Shown piece after piece: positions 23,289 to 35,559 of a stretch of 64,000 bases of DNA (its first letter is position 1; every line of letters starts with the position of its first letter). Where the stretch lies: contig CM073891.1 of the NCBI GenBank assembly GCA_037176705.1, positions 94,671,827 to 94,735,826 of the forward strand, read 5' to 3'. A model generated the notes under the pieces. It had not been told where the DNA came from and ran no database searches. It saw nothing but the letters and a program-made list of their open reading frames with translations. Origin of the DNA: Molossus alvarezi. Lineage: Eukaryota; Chordata; Mammalia; Chiroptera; Molossidae. Made by a program: the position numbers and the translations under genes.

Positions 23289-23556
23289 GCCCTGGCCGGT
23301 TTGGCTTAGCGGTTGGAGCGTCGGCCTGCGGTACAGAGAGACCCGGGTTCGGTTCCTGCTAAGGGCACGTACCTCAGTTGCAGTTTGTCCCCGGCCCTGG
23401 TTGGTCGTGCGGGTGGCAGCCACTCGATGTGTCCCTTCACATCGATGTTTCTCTCTCTCTCTCTCTTCCTCCCACTCTATCTGAACAAAAAATGGGAAAA
23501 TGTCCTCGGGTGAGGATAAAAAAATAAAAAATAAATAAATAAATAAATAAATAAAT
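23289..23556 (+). mobile_element. VES-type SINE, hairpin-tail kind, (AAAT)n tail
   Basis: Full-length plus-strand copy: head from 23289, B box GGGTTCGGTTCC near 23344, hairpin module TCCTCGGGTGAGGA near 23503, then an AAAT-repeat tail to 23556. Perfect 13-bp duplication GAAAATTGGGTAG at 23276-23288 and 23557-23569. Confidence 0.95.
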
Positions 23557-23569
23557 GAAAATTGGGTAG

Positions 23570-23764
23570 AATTACCCATCATTTATTCATGCTAATATAA
23601 TAGCTATTATTTGGGGGGGGGGTGGTATTCATTTTGAGTGCTAGTTATTTTTTTAAACTTTAGGAGTGGGAAACCTTTGATCACTTGGCATAATGTTGAG
23701 ATGAAGTCTAAGGCAAGTTATTATTGGATATTAAGGTTCTGTAGACATTTTTTAACAGTAGGCT
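23570..23764. other. SND1: Intronic spacer with a G run
   Basis: Contains a run of G (GGGGGGGGGG) near 23613. Otherwise nothing recognised. Confidence 0.4.
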
Positions 23765-23930
23765 TTAGAGGTGAGCAGACCTGAGGTAAAACCTCAGCTC
23801 TACTCCTACTAGATAGCTGTGTAATCTTGGACCTTTGTTTTTTCTTGTCTAAGAAATAATAATCTCACTCCTCATAGGGCTGTTGTGAAGATAAAATGTG
23901 CTAATGCTCTTAAATGTTTAGTGTAGTTAC
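23765..23930 (-). repeat. MIR SINE relic
   Basis: Contains AGATAGCTGTGTAATCTTGG near 23811 and CTCATAGGGCTGTTGTGAAG near 23872, the conserved order of MIR. Confidence 0.8.
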
Positions 23931-25269
23931 TAAGACATATCAGTCAGGTACTTAAATCATCCTGGTCACCTTTGATCTAATTTCAGAATCAGTGGTCTCT
24001 TCTGTCCTTTCTTTCTTTGTCCTCTTCTCAACATCTCCAGTTACTTCTTTTTGTTCAAATCTTTTTCTTTTTGTAAGAATTTTTCTTGAATATTTTTATA
24101 TTCTAGGCTCTTCTTATTCTCAGTATGCCTGGCCAAGTTCATCCACTGATAGTAGTGCTCCCTCACAGAATGTTCTAAATATTGGCTTAAATAAGATATA
24201 GGAAATGCCCAAAGGTTAATTTAAAAAAAAAAAAAAAAATGCCCCGTTGGTTTAAGGCTTAGCTTTTGTGGTAGTAGTTCATTTTTATTGTTCTATAGCA
24301 GGCACTTTGGTTTGGATTTATCTCTTTTTGCACCTTTTAAATTGTCATGATAGCTAAATTACATCAATTTTCGACTAAATATTGAATGTATTACTGTGTT
24401 AACACAATAATGATTGATAAGTACTTGCATAAAAGCAGAATAGATTTTCATGGAAATTTTTAATGTTTCCAGAAGTTTAACACATATTTACCCCTGAATA
24501 GGCTCATGATTTTTATCCTTCCATAAAAGCACTATATTGAATACTATCTTTCAAAACAAGAAGTATGTAGCAAGCAACCTACATGGGTATAGTTGCTCTA
24601 GCTAGTGGTCTCTACCTCTCTACTTTTTGTCTCTATATCTAAAGTGATGAAAAATCAGAGGGCTACTAAGTGTTCTAGGAAATGCTCTTCTGTCCCCACC
24701 TTACAGTCTTACTGAAAGTCATATTCTGTGGAACAACCCTTTTTGTTGTGATGTCTTTGTGAATTTTTGTGCTATCAGTAAAAATGTATTTACAAAAAGT
24801 GGAACTTGGTGGGATTTAGAGAATATTTGGACCTTGGAGTTCAACATGTATGGAAGAATGCAGACATGTTTAATAGCATGAGCGTCATAAAGGGTAAAGG
24901 AAACTTGGGACTACCTTCCATCAGGTGTACAGTGTGGGTTTTACATGGAGCCTATAGCTTTCTGATACATCTGCTTACATATCAACTGTGATTCAGCAGG
25001 CTACTGCCTGCCTTAATGTGATTTCACTTATCAGTTCAGTAGCAAGGGCAATTATACTGCAGTTCTTATACTGTCCCTCCTCCTTCCAAAAAAAAGTATC
25101 TTGACACTGATTGCAAAGTCACTTTTTTTTTTTTCAAGTGAGAAAGCAACTATGCAAAGCATTTATTCTCGTCACCGCTCTCTCAAAACCTCCCTCTGAA
25201 ACTATGGTTCTGTGGCAATGGAGAGATCTGACCATTGAGTGAGGATTGACACAAAGGGAAGTGGAAAAT
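23931..25269. other. SND1: Intronic sequence, nothing recognised
   Basis: Contains an A run at 24223-24239. No exon or known repeat recognised. Confidence 0.4.
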
Positions 25270-25285
25270 AAGAAATATCAAAACA

Positions 25286-25540
25286 GCCCTGGCCCGTTTG
25301 GCTCAGCAGTTAGAACTTCAGCCCATGGACCAGAGAGTCCCGGGTTTGGTTCCCGCTAAGGGCACGTACCTCGGTTGCAGTTTGTCCCCCGCCCTGGTTG
25401 GGGTCGTGGGTGGCAACCACTCGATGTGTCTCTCTCACATCGATGTTTTTCTCTCCCTCCCTCCCTCCCTCCCTCCCTCCCTCTCTATCTGAAGATACAT
25501 GCAAAAATGTCCTCGGGTGAGGATTAAAAATAAAAAAAGA
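25286..25540 (+). mobile_element. VES-type SINE, hairpin-tail kind (cluster copy 1)
   Basis: First of four same-strand SINEs in about 1 kb. B box GGGTTTGGTTCCC near 25342, a CCCT run near 25456-25484 and the hairpin module near 25508. The perfect 16-bp sequence AAGAAATATCAAAACA precedes it at 25270-25285 and recurs only after the next SINE, at 25797-25812. Confidence 0.93.
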
Positions 25541-25796
25541 GCCCTGGCCGGTTTGGCTCAGCGGTTAGTGCATCGGCCTGCGGTCCGGAGAGACCCGGGT
25601 TCGGTTCCCGCTAAGGGCATGTACTTCGGTTGCAGTTTGTCCCCGGCCCTGGTTGGTCGTGCCGTGGCAGCCACTCGATGTGTCCCTTTCACATCGATGT
25701 TCCTCTCTCTCTGTCTCTTCCTCTCTCTCCCTCCCACTCTATCTGTACAAAAAATGGAAAAATGTCCTCGGGTGAGGATAAAAAAAAAAAAAGAAA
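25541..25796 (+). mobile_element. VES-type SINE, hairpin-tail kind (cluster copy 2)
   Basis: Joined directly to the A-rich tail of copy 1, with no unique sequence between. Intact head, B box and hairpin. The simplest reading is insertion into the A tail of copy 1, so that its own duplication is hidden in A-rich sequence. Confidence 0.93.
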
Positions 25797-25812
25797 AAGA
25801 AATATCAAAACA

Positions 25813-26070
25813 CACCCTGGCGGTTTGGCTCAGCAGTTAAAGACCCCTGTCCACAGGCCCAAAGGATCTCAGGTTTGATTTCCGGTCAAGGGCACAAGCA
25901 GGTTTGATCCCTGGCCCCAGTTGCGGTCATGTGGGAGGCAACTAGTCAATGTCGCTCTTTCACATCAATGTTTCTTGGTCTCTGTGTCTCTCTCTTTCTT
26001 CCCCTCCTTTCCTTCCACTCAATCTAAAAATCAGTGGAAAGGTATCCTTGGGTGAGGATTAACAAAAACA
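25813..26070 (+). mobile_element. Older VES-type SINE (cluster copy 3)
   Basis: More diverged than the other three: the head has CCTGTCCACAGGCCC near 25848 and the hairpin reads TCCTTGGGTGAGGA near 26046. It was probably the founder of the cluster. A third, diverged form of the flanking sequence, AAGAAATATTGAAAAC, follows copy 4 at 26330. Confidence 0.88.
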
Positions 26071-26075
26071 ACAAA

Positions 26076-26329
26076 GTCCTGGCCGGTTTGGCTCAGCGGT
26101 TAGAGCGTCCACCTGCGGTCCGGAGAGGCCCGGGTTCGGTTCCCGCTAAGGGCATGTACCTCGGTTGCAGTTTGTCCCCGGCCCTGGTTGGTCGTGCGGG
26201 TGGCAGCCACTCGATGTGTCCCTTTTACATCGATGTTTCCCTCTCTCTCTCTTCCTCTCTCTCCCTCCCACTCTGTCTGTACAAAAAATGGAAAAATGTC
26301 CTCGGATGAGGATTAAAAAAAACAACAAA
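26076..26329 (+). mobile_element. VES-type SINE, hairpin-tail kind (cluster copy 4)
   Basis: Young-looking copy inserted in the (AACAA)-rich tail of copy 3. Intact B box GGGTTCGGTTCCC near 26131. The hairpin stem is kept while the loop changed to GGAT (TCCTCGGATGAGGA near 26300). Confidence 0.93.
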
Positions 26330-26345
26330 AAGAAATATTGAAAAC

Positions 26346-27713
26346 CTTGGCCTTTTTTGCTGGGCTCATTTGTTGCTTATATTTGAGCTATGAATCGAGT
26401 GAAACATATTATGATATCTAATTCTTAGGGAAAATGTTGACCACCAGAAAACATATTTGTTTTAACTTAGTTTTATAAGTAGAGACTCGTTTCTGCAGTT
26501 TTCACCTGCAGAGGTTCTATATATGGTTTATGCAGTGAACGTCTAAAACAGCTGCCACATTTCTGGACCTTAGCCACACTGACATTAGGCTCAGTCCAGT
26601 TGCTAGTGGATTCTGGGGACTCAAAACAGGACTTGCTATGTTCCTGTGGTGCAAGCTGGCTAGTTGTGGTCCATAAACCATAATGGGACAGGTAGTGCAG
26701 TTCTTACTGGGCCTCTTTTTCCTTTCTGACCCGTATGATAAACCTACCTTGGGCTTCCACCCCAAGAAGCAACCTGTACCAAAACAGTTTTCTTCTAACT
26801 TATCTAGAATGATTTGGCTTGGTAAAAGAATATGGAGTTATTCTTCCAGTTAATAGTGGCTCGGAATTTCTCAGAGTAGAATGACAGCCTTCCAGAATCT
26901 GGAGTATGATTTTGAACTTCTTCCTCTAAACAAAGTGTTTGCATGAACTATTGAGGATATGAACATGCCTCTCTGGGGCCACCCCACCCCCATTTTGGTC
27001 GTTACCAGACCAGATTTGCCTGATTCTACTTTCACTGTCAAAGCACATCATTCCAGATGCCATTATATCGTTTTGTCTTGGGGTGTGTGTTTTTGTGGGC
27101 GGGTAGTTTTGTTTTGTTTTGTTTTGAAGTGGTGTTTAATATCAGGCTAATAATAAACTGGATATGTAGGCCTGGTTTTGACATAATGGCCATGAGTTTG
27201 CTTGTTTGTTGTCCCTTAGTCCTTCAGAGAGGTGGAGAACTCCCTCTTCCCAAGTTATGCCTACAGTTCGGACGGGGCCCTTGTCATCACAGCTGCCCAG
27301 AAAATACAGCATAGAACTCGCAGTTTATTCTGAAGAGACAAAGATGAGGCATGTTCTCTCTGCTTGCTCCCACAATCGATTTCTTGTCTTCCTGCGACTT
27401 AAATAGAACCAATAGGTGTGAATTTGCTGATCCTGAACCAATTCCAAAGTTTGGTTTATTCCCTACCCACAATTCTTAGGTTCTTGGTCTTTGGGGGAAT
27501 GCCAGGTTCTTTGACACATTTACAATTCTGGGGGCCTTAAGTTGCATTAGGTCATTCTTGGGCCCTTAAATTCTGGAAAAGAAGAATGTATTAGTTGAAC
27601 TCTTTTGTGTGTGGGCAGTTTTTTAAGTGCCACCTAGGGCACTTAAAAAAAATAATGGTGCCCTATAGTTAAAATGTAGGTACAATGTCTGTTGTTTTAA
27701 AAATACTTATCCT
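26346..27713. other. SND1: Intronic sequence, nothing recognised
   Basis: Unassigned intron with a GTTTT run near 27107-27125. No exon or known repeat recognised. Confidence 0.4.
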
Positions 27714-27930
27714 CAGCCAGCTGATGTGGTTCAGTGATTGAGCGTCTACCCATGCACCAAGAGGTCCCCGGTTTGATTCCCGGTCAGGGCACATGCCCAG
27801 GCTGTGGGCCCAATCTCCAGTGGGGAGCATGCAGGAGGCGGCCAATCGATGTTCTCTCTCATCAATGTTTCTATCTCTCTGCCTCTCCCTTCCACTCTCT
27901 CAAAAATCAATAAAGAAAAAAAAACAACAA
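27714..27930 (+). mobile_element. VES-type SINE (AATCAATAAA kind)
   Basis: Plus-strand copy with B box GGTTTGATTCCCGG near 27770 and tail AAAATCAATAAAG. The flanking duplication is not clear. Confidence 0.9.
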
Positions 27931-28491
27931 CATATCTTCTCCCCTAGAGATTCTGGTTTTATTGGCCTGGCATTGATGTTTTGAATGCTAATTCTAATGT
28001 ACAGCCAACAGTACTAAACACTATGGAAGAGGAAGTGTAGAGGAAGTAGGAGGTTCCAAGACTAGCATTCTCCTCTGTTCTCTGACAAGTATAAATATAG
28101 GTAATAGGAGGAATAAAAACAACTTTAAAATACATATTTTCTTTTATCACTTTTGGTCCCTAACCACAGCCTTTTATCTCCACTAATTTCTCCTATACCA
28201 GCTCTGCTTAGAAAATGTACAGATTGGCAGAACCGTGTAGAGGCAAAAGGGGTGATGGTTATTTCTGGCTCTGCCTCCAGCTTATAAGGTGACCTGACAA
28301 GTCATACACCCTCCTTTCCCAAGGACCTTATCTGGCCTTTTTGAAGGAGAAAGTGGCATAAACAGTGCTGCTAAAATTATGTTTCCTTAATGTATCTCTT
28401 AGTAATCTAAAATGTCTTTTGACCTGCTCTCAGTTCTGTCAGAGGGAACTTGCACAGGGTGCGTTTAGGTGAAAGAAGTAACAGTGAGGCC
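27931..28491. repeat. SND1: Intron with a MIR relic
   Basis: 28205-28330 reads like a diverged MIR (CTGGCTCTGCCTCCAGCTTA near 28266). The remainder has no recognised feature. Confidence 0.5.
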
Positions 28492-28508
28492 AAAAGTTTC
28501 CCATTGGC

Positions 28509-29039
28509 GCCCTGGCCTGTTTGGCTCAGCGGTTAGAGCGTTGGTCTGTGGTCCAGAGAGACCTGCGTTCGGTTCCCACTAAGGGCATGTACCTTGGTTG
28601 CAGTTTGTCCCTGGCCCTGGTTGGGTTGTGCAGGTGGCAGCCACTCGATGTTTCCCTTTCACATCGATGCCTTTCTCTCCCTCTCTCCCTCCCTCCCTTT
28701 CTCACTCCCTTCCTCCATCCCACTCTATCTGAACAAAAAATGGAAAAATGGCCCTGGCCGGTTTGGCTCAGCGGTTAGAGTGTCGGCCTGCGGTCCTGAG
28801 AGACCCGGGTTCGGTTCCCGCTAAGGGCGCGTACCTCGGTTGCAGTTCGTCCCGGCCCTGGTCGGTCGTGCGGGTGGCAGCCACTCGATGTGTTCCTTTC
28901 ACATCGATGTTTCTCTCTCTCTCTGTTCCTCTCTCTCCCTCCCACTCTACCTGAACAAAAAAAATGGGAAAATGTCCTCAGGTGAGGATAAAAAAAAAAA
29001 TGGAAAAATGTCCTAGGATGAGGATTTAAAAAAAAAAAA
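28509..29039 (+). mobile_element. VES-type SINE split by a younger SINE
   Basis: The host copy runs 28509-28750 and resumes at 29011-29039 with its hairpin module (TCCTAGGATGAGGA). Outer duplication AAAAGTTTCCCATTGGC at 28492-28508 and AAAAGTTTCTCATTGGC at 29040-29056 (17 bp, one mismatch). Same orientation as the insert. Confidence 0.94.
28751..28994 (+). mobile_element. VES-type SINE nested in a VES-type SINE
   Basis: Complete hairpin-tail copy inserted inside the 3' end of the host copy. It duplicated 16 bp of the host, AAAAAATGGAAAAATG, at 28735-28750 and 28995-29010. The target is the TGGAAAAATG box that every copy of this subfamily carries just before the hairpin. Confidence 0.95.
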
Positions 29040-29056
29040 AAAAGTTTCTCATTGGC

Positions 29057-31534
29057 TTTTAAATCTAGCCGTGGATTTTTTCCTTTGCTCCTCAGACTCT
29101 TGATCATGAACATTAGATTTACTTGGATGTCTGTAGATTTGCAAAATCAGATTTTACCCAAACAGTAGTGATCATTACCATTTGACTCAGTGGCTTCATT
29201 GCCATTAGCCAGAGACATGATCTTGAGTTGTTTATCTGAGGGAAGGATGTACATCATTGGAGAGAGCTTTAAATTTAGACTTCTGTTATTCCTTTTACCT
29301 CTGTCTGTGCCTATCAAGTGTATAGATTTTGTCTGGTTGGTAACTGTTGTATTGTTGTTTTAAAGTCCTTCCTTAAACAGAACTCTTAGGCAATAAAAAA
29401 TATTAAGGTCTTTTGTTGTCGAGGTTGTTGTTGGTAACTAAACAGAACTCTTTTAAAAGTTTTGAGTACCAAAGAAATACACGTTTAATTTATCCATTTG
29501 TTAGACTTGATAAATACCAGTTGTGGGTGTAAAGACTTATGCCATTAGTTAAAATATCTAAGAAGCCCTAGAGTTTATTGTGTTTTGGGTGTAGACTGAT
29601 GCATCTGAAATTAATAATGTGTACTTTGATGACTGGGGCTTAATTATTTGGCCATTAATCCAAACTAGTATCTTCAAGTGATTTGCTGTTTTATGTTGAT
29701 GCCCTTTTAGATGTAACACCATTTATGACCCTGGTGGGGTTTTTTAAATTTTGTTTTTGTTTTGTTTTGTTCAGTTCTCTCTATTTATAATCAGGGCTTT
29801 TATTCAGCTAGCATACACAAGTATAACAAACTAGCTAGTGCCATAATAGTAAATATTTTGACTATCGCCCCTGATTCTAACACACAGGAATCTGAGTTAT
29901 ATCTCCTGCTCTTCAAGACTTGTTTTCAGGGAGAGATGTCAGTCTCGTTCTTACGTTGGGTTGACAGAGAAGGGAGAGTCAACAAGAAGCATTTCTAGTT
30001 TGGTTTGGATTGTTTGTACTGGAACTATTTTCTGCACATGTCCTGCATTAATGAGCTTTTTGTGTTGAGAGGATATGGTTGAGAATCATTGCCTGTAAGG
30101 GATTCTCTCTACCTGAGTATCTATTTGGTGCCATTTGTTTTTCTAACTAGTGTACTGACCTAGGATAGAACCTTTAAAAGTAAGTAGAAGTCTCAGGGTG
30201 GGAGGTGGGGTGGAGGGGTTCCCATTCCAGAAACTCAGGAAAATTGGAGTGTACTGGTAGGTTATGACCTGGCATGCTTGTTCTAGTTCCATGTTTTTCT
30301 CCATGCTTTATCTTTAGAGCATTTGTTGAAGGTTTTTGTTTTCCCCCATTGATAGATTATATTCAGTAATAAGACATTACTCATTGTAGATTAGAAAATG
30401 GTTCATTAGGGTTAGCACACAGCTTCCCCTCCTCCTTATCCTGGCCTTTCCACAGTTTACCTTCCATTTTAATAGCTGTGTAGTCTTTTTCGGATAGTGT
30501 ACTTCTTTATTTATGGTATCTCCAAAAAAAAAGTGAATGAGTTCACTTTTCCTGGAACCTAGCAGAGATAGTGGGACTTTAATCAGACTGTGATTGTTCT
30601 AAAACTTTTCTAAATTTAACTTGTTTCCTGGGCATAAAGTGTTACCAGTCCCCCACCCCACCCCACACCCCAATATAAAAAACAAAACAAAAACTCAGGA
30701 AACCAAATAAAATCTGGCCATGGTGTCAGGACTCTCTTTTCCCTCTTATAATGTCTTTAGGACGTTATTCATTCCTGAATTCTGTTCCCTGTGATTTTAG
30801 AATGATAATTTCCTACTCGTGACATAATTTATATGTTTCCCACCATTTTCCCCCTGTAATAACAAAATTGCTGATAGCCACCTAACCAGGTTTTTCTTTT
30901 TTTAAAGTCAGGTAATTCATTTTTAAATTGGACCTTGTTTCTTTCTAATCAGCCTTGTAATGTATTACAGACATCATTCTCAGCATTGGCTACAGAAGTG
31001 ATTTAATGCTGGGTTTTTAATGACTCCTTCATTAATCCTGGTATTCTGGGATTTAACACTCACTGGCCTTTGACCATTGGAAATGATGAAAACTTCGATT
31101 TCATGCATATTGGATAACACTGGACTGTTGCCGGAGCCATGAATCTTGCCTCTGCAACTGTGTGTATGATTGAGTACTGCGGATGGATGGGTGCTCTCCT
31201 CGGCCATGCCCTGCTACTGAAGAGGTGAACACGACGTCTTTATCAGCTCAGGGTGACCTCCTCCCAGTGTAGCTGGATATGAAGTGGAAATTTGTACTGA
31301 CAACTTTGTCCACTGGACAGATCTCTGGACTTGTGAAGTCAGTTTAAGCTATTTCCTAAAAGGTGCTTTCTTTGCGAACATGTATCTTAATGTCTATACT
31401 TTGAACATTTTTTTCTTCTAATGAAGTCATGGAATTTTATAATAGGAAGGTATGTTCAGGACTCTAGTGCACCTCCCTCATGTATAACCAGAGTAGCTTA
31501 GTCCAGGAGAAGTGACACAACTAGATCCATGGTA
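29057..31534. other. SND1: Intronic sequence, nothing recognised
   Basis: About 2.5 kb with no young SINE. C-rich run CCCCCACCCCACCCCACACC near 30651-30672 could form a G-quadruplex on the minus strand. No exon recognised. Confidence 0.4.
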
Positions 31535-31640
31535 ATGGTAATGGACACATATATGCCGGGCAATATCTTTAAGTATCATCTTGTTTCTTTCTCACAGCAC
31601 TGTCGTGAGGTGACATGAGCTGCACAGCAAGTCCAGTGCT
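31535..31640 (+). repeat. Possible MIR relic
   Basis: ATATGCCGGGCAATATCTTT near 31551 followed by CTCACAGCACTGTCGTGAGG near 31591 resembles a diverged MIR. Confidence 0.4.
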
Positions 31641-32153
31641 CCAGACAGCTTCTCTGTGGACCTCCTGCTGCCCTTGAAAGCAGGGATGATATTTTTGGTT
31701 GCTTTCCTTATTCTTAATGGAAGCATTGTGAATGTTTTTTTTTTGAAGAGAGGAGCTAGCTTATTTACTGTAGAGACTTGTGGCCAGGGTAGTAATACCC
31801 TGGGGGGAAAAAAAGCCAGGTTATCCCTTCGTCCCATCCCCTCAAAAAAATTACTGCTCAGGAGAAAGGGAGTCTCCTTCTACTTTGAGTCTTCACAGAG
31901 GCTCTTGTGTTACAAGTGCTTCCTCACTTAGTTTATTTTGAACACATCAATTAGCCTGACTCAACCTCAGTCAATGCAGTATGAAGCTCACATGGCAAAA
32001 TCATTAAAAAACAGCCTTTTTAAATTTTTTACACAAATATAGCAATTATTCTGGTGTGTGACACCTCCTCCTGCTCCCAGACTGCAAGTGCTAAGTGTCA
32101 TTGGAAGTGACCTTTTAAAGCTCACCTTAAAGAGTGGTGCTCTGAGGCGAGAA
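31641..32153. other. SND1: Intronic sequence, nothing recognised
   Basis: No exon or known repeat recognised. Overlapping open frames on both strands are under 95 codons and show no recognisable protein. Confidence 0.4.
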
Positions 32154-32327
32154 CAGCAAACCTTTTCTGTAAAGGACCCGGGTAGTAAATATTTCCGCTT
32201 TGAAAGCCATGCAGTCTGTGTTGCAAGCATTCAGCTCTGTCTTTGCAGTGCTAAAGCATCTATAGATGATGTGCAAACAATTGGGCGTGGCTGTATTTCT
32301 ATATACTTTAATTACAAAAACAGGCAA
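32154..32327 (+). mobile_element. Old medium-reiterated repeat
   Basis: Follows a widespread mammalian repeat consensus: AGCAAACCTTTTCTGTAAAG near 32155, then a degraded central part, then GGGCGTGGCTGTATTTCTAT near 32283 and a terminal TTACAAAAACAGGCA. I recognise the family by sight but cannot name the subfamily with certainty. It may be a hAT-Charlie non-autonomous element. Confidence 0.6.
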
Positions 32328-34300
32328 TGAGTTTGCAGACTTATGGGACTTAGGCTATGGAGATATGGGTGCTTATAGAACAAGTGATAAAACCAGGCAT
32401 TCGAATGGTATGAAAATGAATCCTTGTGATTTAAGGAAAGAATTTCTAATGGTAGCATCCTACATAGATTTCAAAAGAACGATGTCTAAAAATTTGAATA
32501 TGGAGAAGACAAAACTGTCTCAAAAGGTGGCTCTAATGATGATCATTGTGATTGAATACACTTGTATAGAGTGTAGCTTGAGAAAAATATTTCTGAAATG
32601 TAGTACTTTAAATAATACTTCTGGATTAATAAGTGCAAAAATATGTGATAATTTCACATAAAAGTTATTTATTCAAACTGGACAAGTAATTCCTCCTACT
32701 ATCTCCCCCCCACCCCGAAATGTCATATATCATATGCAAATATATTTTCTTGTAATGTTTTCTCTTGAACCCTACCAAAAGCTCAGTTTATGAGGAAATG
32801 GCTGACTTCGGAAACTGTTTTCAATACATTCATTTCCTTACTCTGGTGGCTTTGCACTTCCTTCTAATTGAACTATCTCTATACTGGTCACTGGTGATAG
32901 AACAATTCACTTCCTTTATGTGCTGTCACAGGCAGCCATCCATCCACTTATTGATTGTGCTCTTCAGGCTATTTGATCCTATGAACACGGTTTTGTTTTC
33001 TTCGGTGTCTGATTCGTATTTTTTGTTTAATGCTACCTACATCTTGCTATCTAGAACTGTAAAACAGCAGTCTTTCCTGTTAGAATTTTATTGCTTGCTA
33101 CCCACTTAATTTTCAGATTTCTTTCTTTCCCTTTCTCCCTTTTGTCATTCTCACCAAATCAGCACTGGCATACCTTCTCTTTGTATTACCCTGTTGAAAT
33201 TTTCAACCTGATCTGGTTTAAGAAGGCACGGGCCCTGCACTGTACATGCTAGTCTCCTAGAGAGTTTTTCTTTATATTCAGCATGCCCCTTTCAGATACA
33301 TCTGGAATAACAGCTGCATTCCAACTCCTGAATAAAATGAGTCAGGAAAGCTTCTCATGGAAAAACACCTGGACTCTTCCACAAGGTTGGGGGTAGATTC
33401 CAGAACAGACTAGTCACCAGCAGGCGGGGACTAATATGGGATAGGATTAGACCACATGAATGAGGATATGACTGAACTGATGTTATAAGTGTGCCATTTA
33501 TATTTGTTAAATGGAAGGGATTAGATAATTTGTCATTATGCTAATTCTAGGTAACAGATGGTGGCGAGTTCTGCATCTCAACAGCACTATTCACCAAGGG
33601 GGAAATTAGCTTGCACCCAGCTCAGCAGTCAGGCAGGAATTCCATTGAGAGAGAAACACTACTGGTGCTTACATTAGTGTGTCCCTCTGAGAACATCCGC
33701 ACATATGCTGGGCTTCTTGAATTTCTCTGTAGTTTACATATTCTTGGCCATGGTCCTTTCTAAGTTACCGAACCTCTTTGCTCCTAGTTATAAAGAATTC
33801 CATGTGGTTTATCTCCATTTCGTTACTTTAGGAAGATGAAGATTGAATGTAGGTTAGGTAGGTGTGGCTCAAAGCATTCCTGTTTAATCTTCAGAGAGAA
33901 GATGCCGTACAGAAATAAAAAATATTGTTGCTTGTCAGTCTTTCGAAATGAACTTCAGAGCTGAAATGAGGAGCAGGAAAGCAGATGCACTCTCTCTAAG
34001 TGCCATAGCTTGCCTTCGATATAATTTTTTTTTTTAAGCTATAATTTAAGTTCTTTGGCTTTACATTCTCTAAGGGTCAATCTTGATCCTGTTGTATTTT
34101 TCTCTGTGAATGATTTCCCTTTTGTATTTTGTTAATTTCATAGCTTCACCTGTTCTCTGTATACTAATGATCAACTTTTTAATTTCTTTTTGTGTATCCC
34201 TATTCCCAACTTTCTACATACCTACTTTCCATTTCCATTTGTATGTATTATTCTCATTTCAAAGCCAACATGATGAAGATGAATGCTGATTTAAAAAACA
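32328..34300. other. SND1: Intronic sequence, nothing recognised
   Basis: Nearly 2 kb without a recognised repeat. A 131-codon open frame at 32266-32661 (+) overlaps the preceding repeat and shows no recognisable domain. I treat it as chance. Confidence 0.35.
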
Positions 34301-34392
34301 GTTTTCAAACTCTGGGTTGCCCCAGAATCACCTGTGTAGCTTATTAAAAAACACCCAGACAATGGGTTGGGCCCACTTTTGTAGAACTCACT
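34301..34392 (+). mobile_element. MER5-like hAT MITE relic
   Basis: CAGTTTTCAAACTCTGGGTT-like start near 34300, then AGAATCACCTGTGTAGCTTA near 34325, matches the MER5A order. Confidence 0.55.
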
Positions 34393-35559
34393 AAATTACA
34401 GTTTTCTCTCAATTGATTCTATTCTTTGTCACGTCAGTCTGTGACATAGTGAGCTTAGAAGCCAAGAATCTAGACTAGGGTTATTGTAAAGAATTATCCA
34501 GGTTGAAGGGACAGGTATCAGAATTGAAGACTGCTCATATAGGGTACACCTCCAGACATGCTTTAAATAGGCATGACCATTGAGTTTTCAGGGGTCTGTG
34601 ACGTCATTCAAGAAGTAGTAGTACAAGCATTTTGGACCAAAAGGCTTAAACGTCGGGCAAAGCTAGCCATAGCTTTCGTTCATACCAGGAGCTGTAATAA
34701 TTGAGGATGTTTAATCCTACCTTGGTGACCTTGGGGTGTTGGGAGCAAGCAGTTTAGTTGGGTAGGTATAGTGGGTTAGTTGTTCATTTGTTAAAGAATT
34801 CCCTTATTTGTTCTTTCCTATTACGCCATCACTATGCTCCATGCACTCAACAATTCAGATCTAAATTAATTCAGTAGCCTTCTAGATGTGCCTTTGTAAC
34901 TGCAGGTTTCCCCATCTCCATTTCTCCCTGCATAATGCTGCTGGATTAATTTTCCATAAATGCTGTTTTCATGCTGTTATTTCACCACCACAACAGCTAT
35001 TTTAGATTTTCACAACCGTCTTCAATCAAGTCTCCTACTCTGTTCTCTCTCTCCTCACTCTCAGCAGTCTCATCTCCTGCTTTATGGAGAAAATATGGGC
35101 TTATCAGGAAAATGTCTTTAACTTGTTCTCTCAGCCCCAAACTTGTCTTCCACCTGCTTGCATTCTTATGTCCTGCCTTTCCATCTCTGTGGAGGATTTC
35201 GGCCTCTTTCTTTCCAGACTACTTTTTGTTATACATATGCTCTGAATTCTCTCTCTCTTCATCTCCTGGGAGTTTTATGTCATTGGTTATCATCTTTTCT
35301 TTTAACTAATTTTTTAAGTGATCCTTCCATTCTCTCTCTTTCATTATATTCATTTTCTTCTTTTCTTCATAGTCAAGTTAATTAAAAGAATTAAAAGAAC
35401 TTCTAATTCTGTCTCTATTTGCTATTCATTTCTTTCCCATCTGGTTTTGACCCTTCCACCTCATTGAAACTGAGCTTATCTAGAAGGCCAGTGCTTCCCT
35501 CAAGGGCACTTTTCAATCCTTAAGTGGACTTGATCTGTCTGCTGTATTTAAAATTTATC
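34393..35559. other. SND1: Intron, partly T/C-rich
   Basis: 34393-34930 has no recognised feature. 34930-35559 is T/C-rich and may be the more diverged 5' continuation of the L2 that becomes recognisable further on. Confidence 0.35.

Noticed and set aside
25286..26329. Evenly spaced repeats resembling a CRISPR or tandem array
   Set aside because: The units are four SINE insertions of about 250 bp with tRNA-like heads and A tails, in a mammalian intron.
32266..32661. 131-codon plus-strand frame
   Set aside because: Starts inside an old interspersed repeat and shows no recognisable domain or coding-like composition. Expected by chance in 64 kb.
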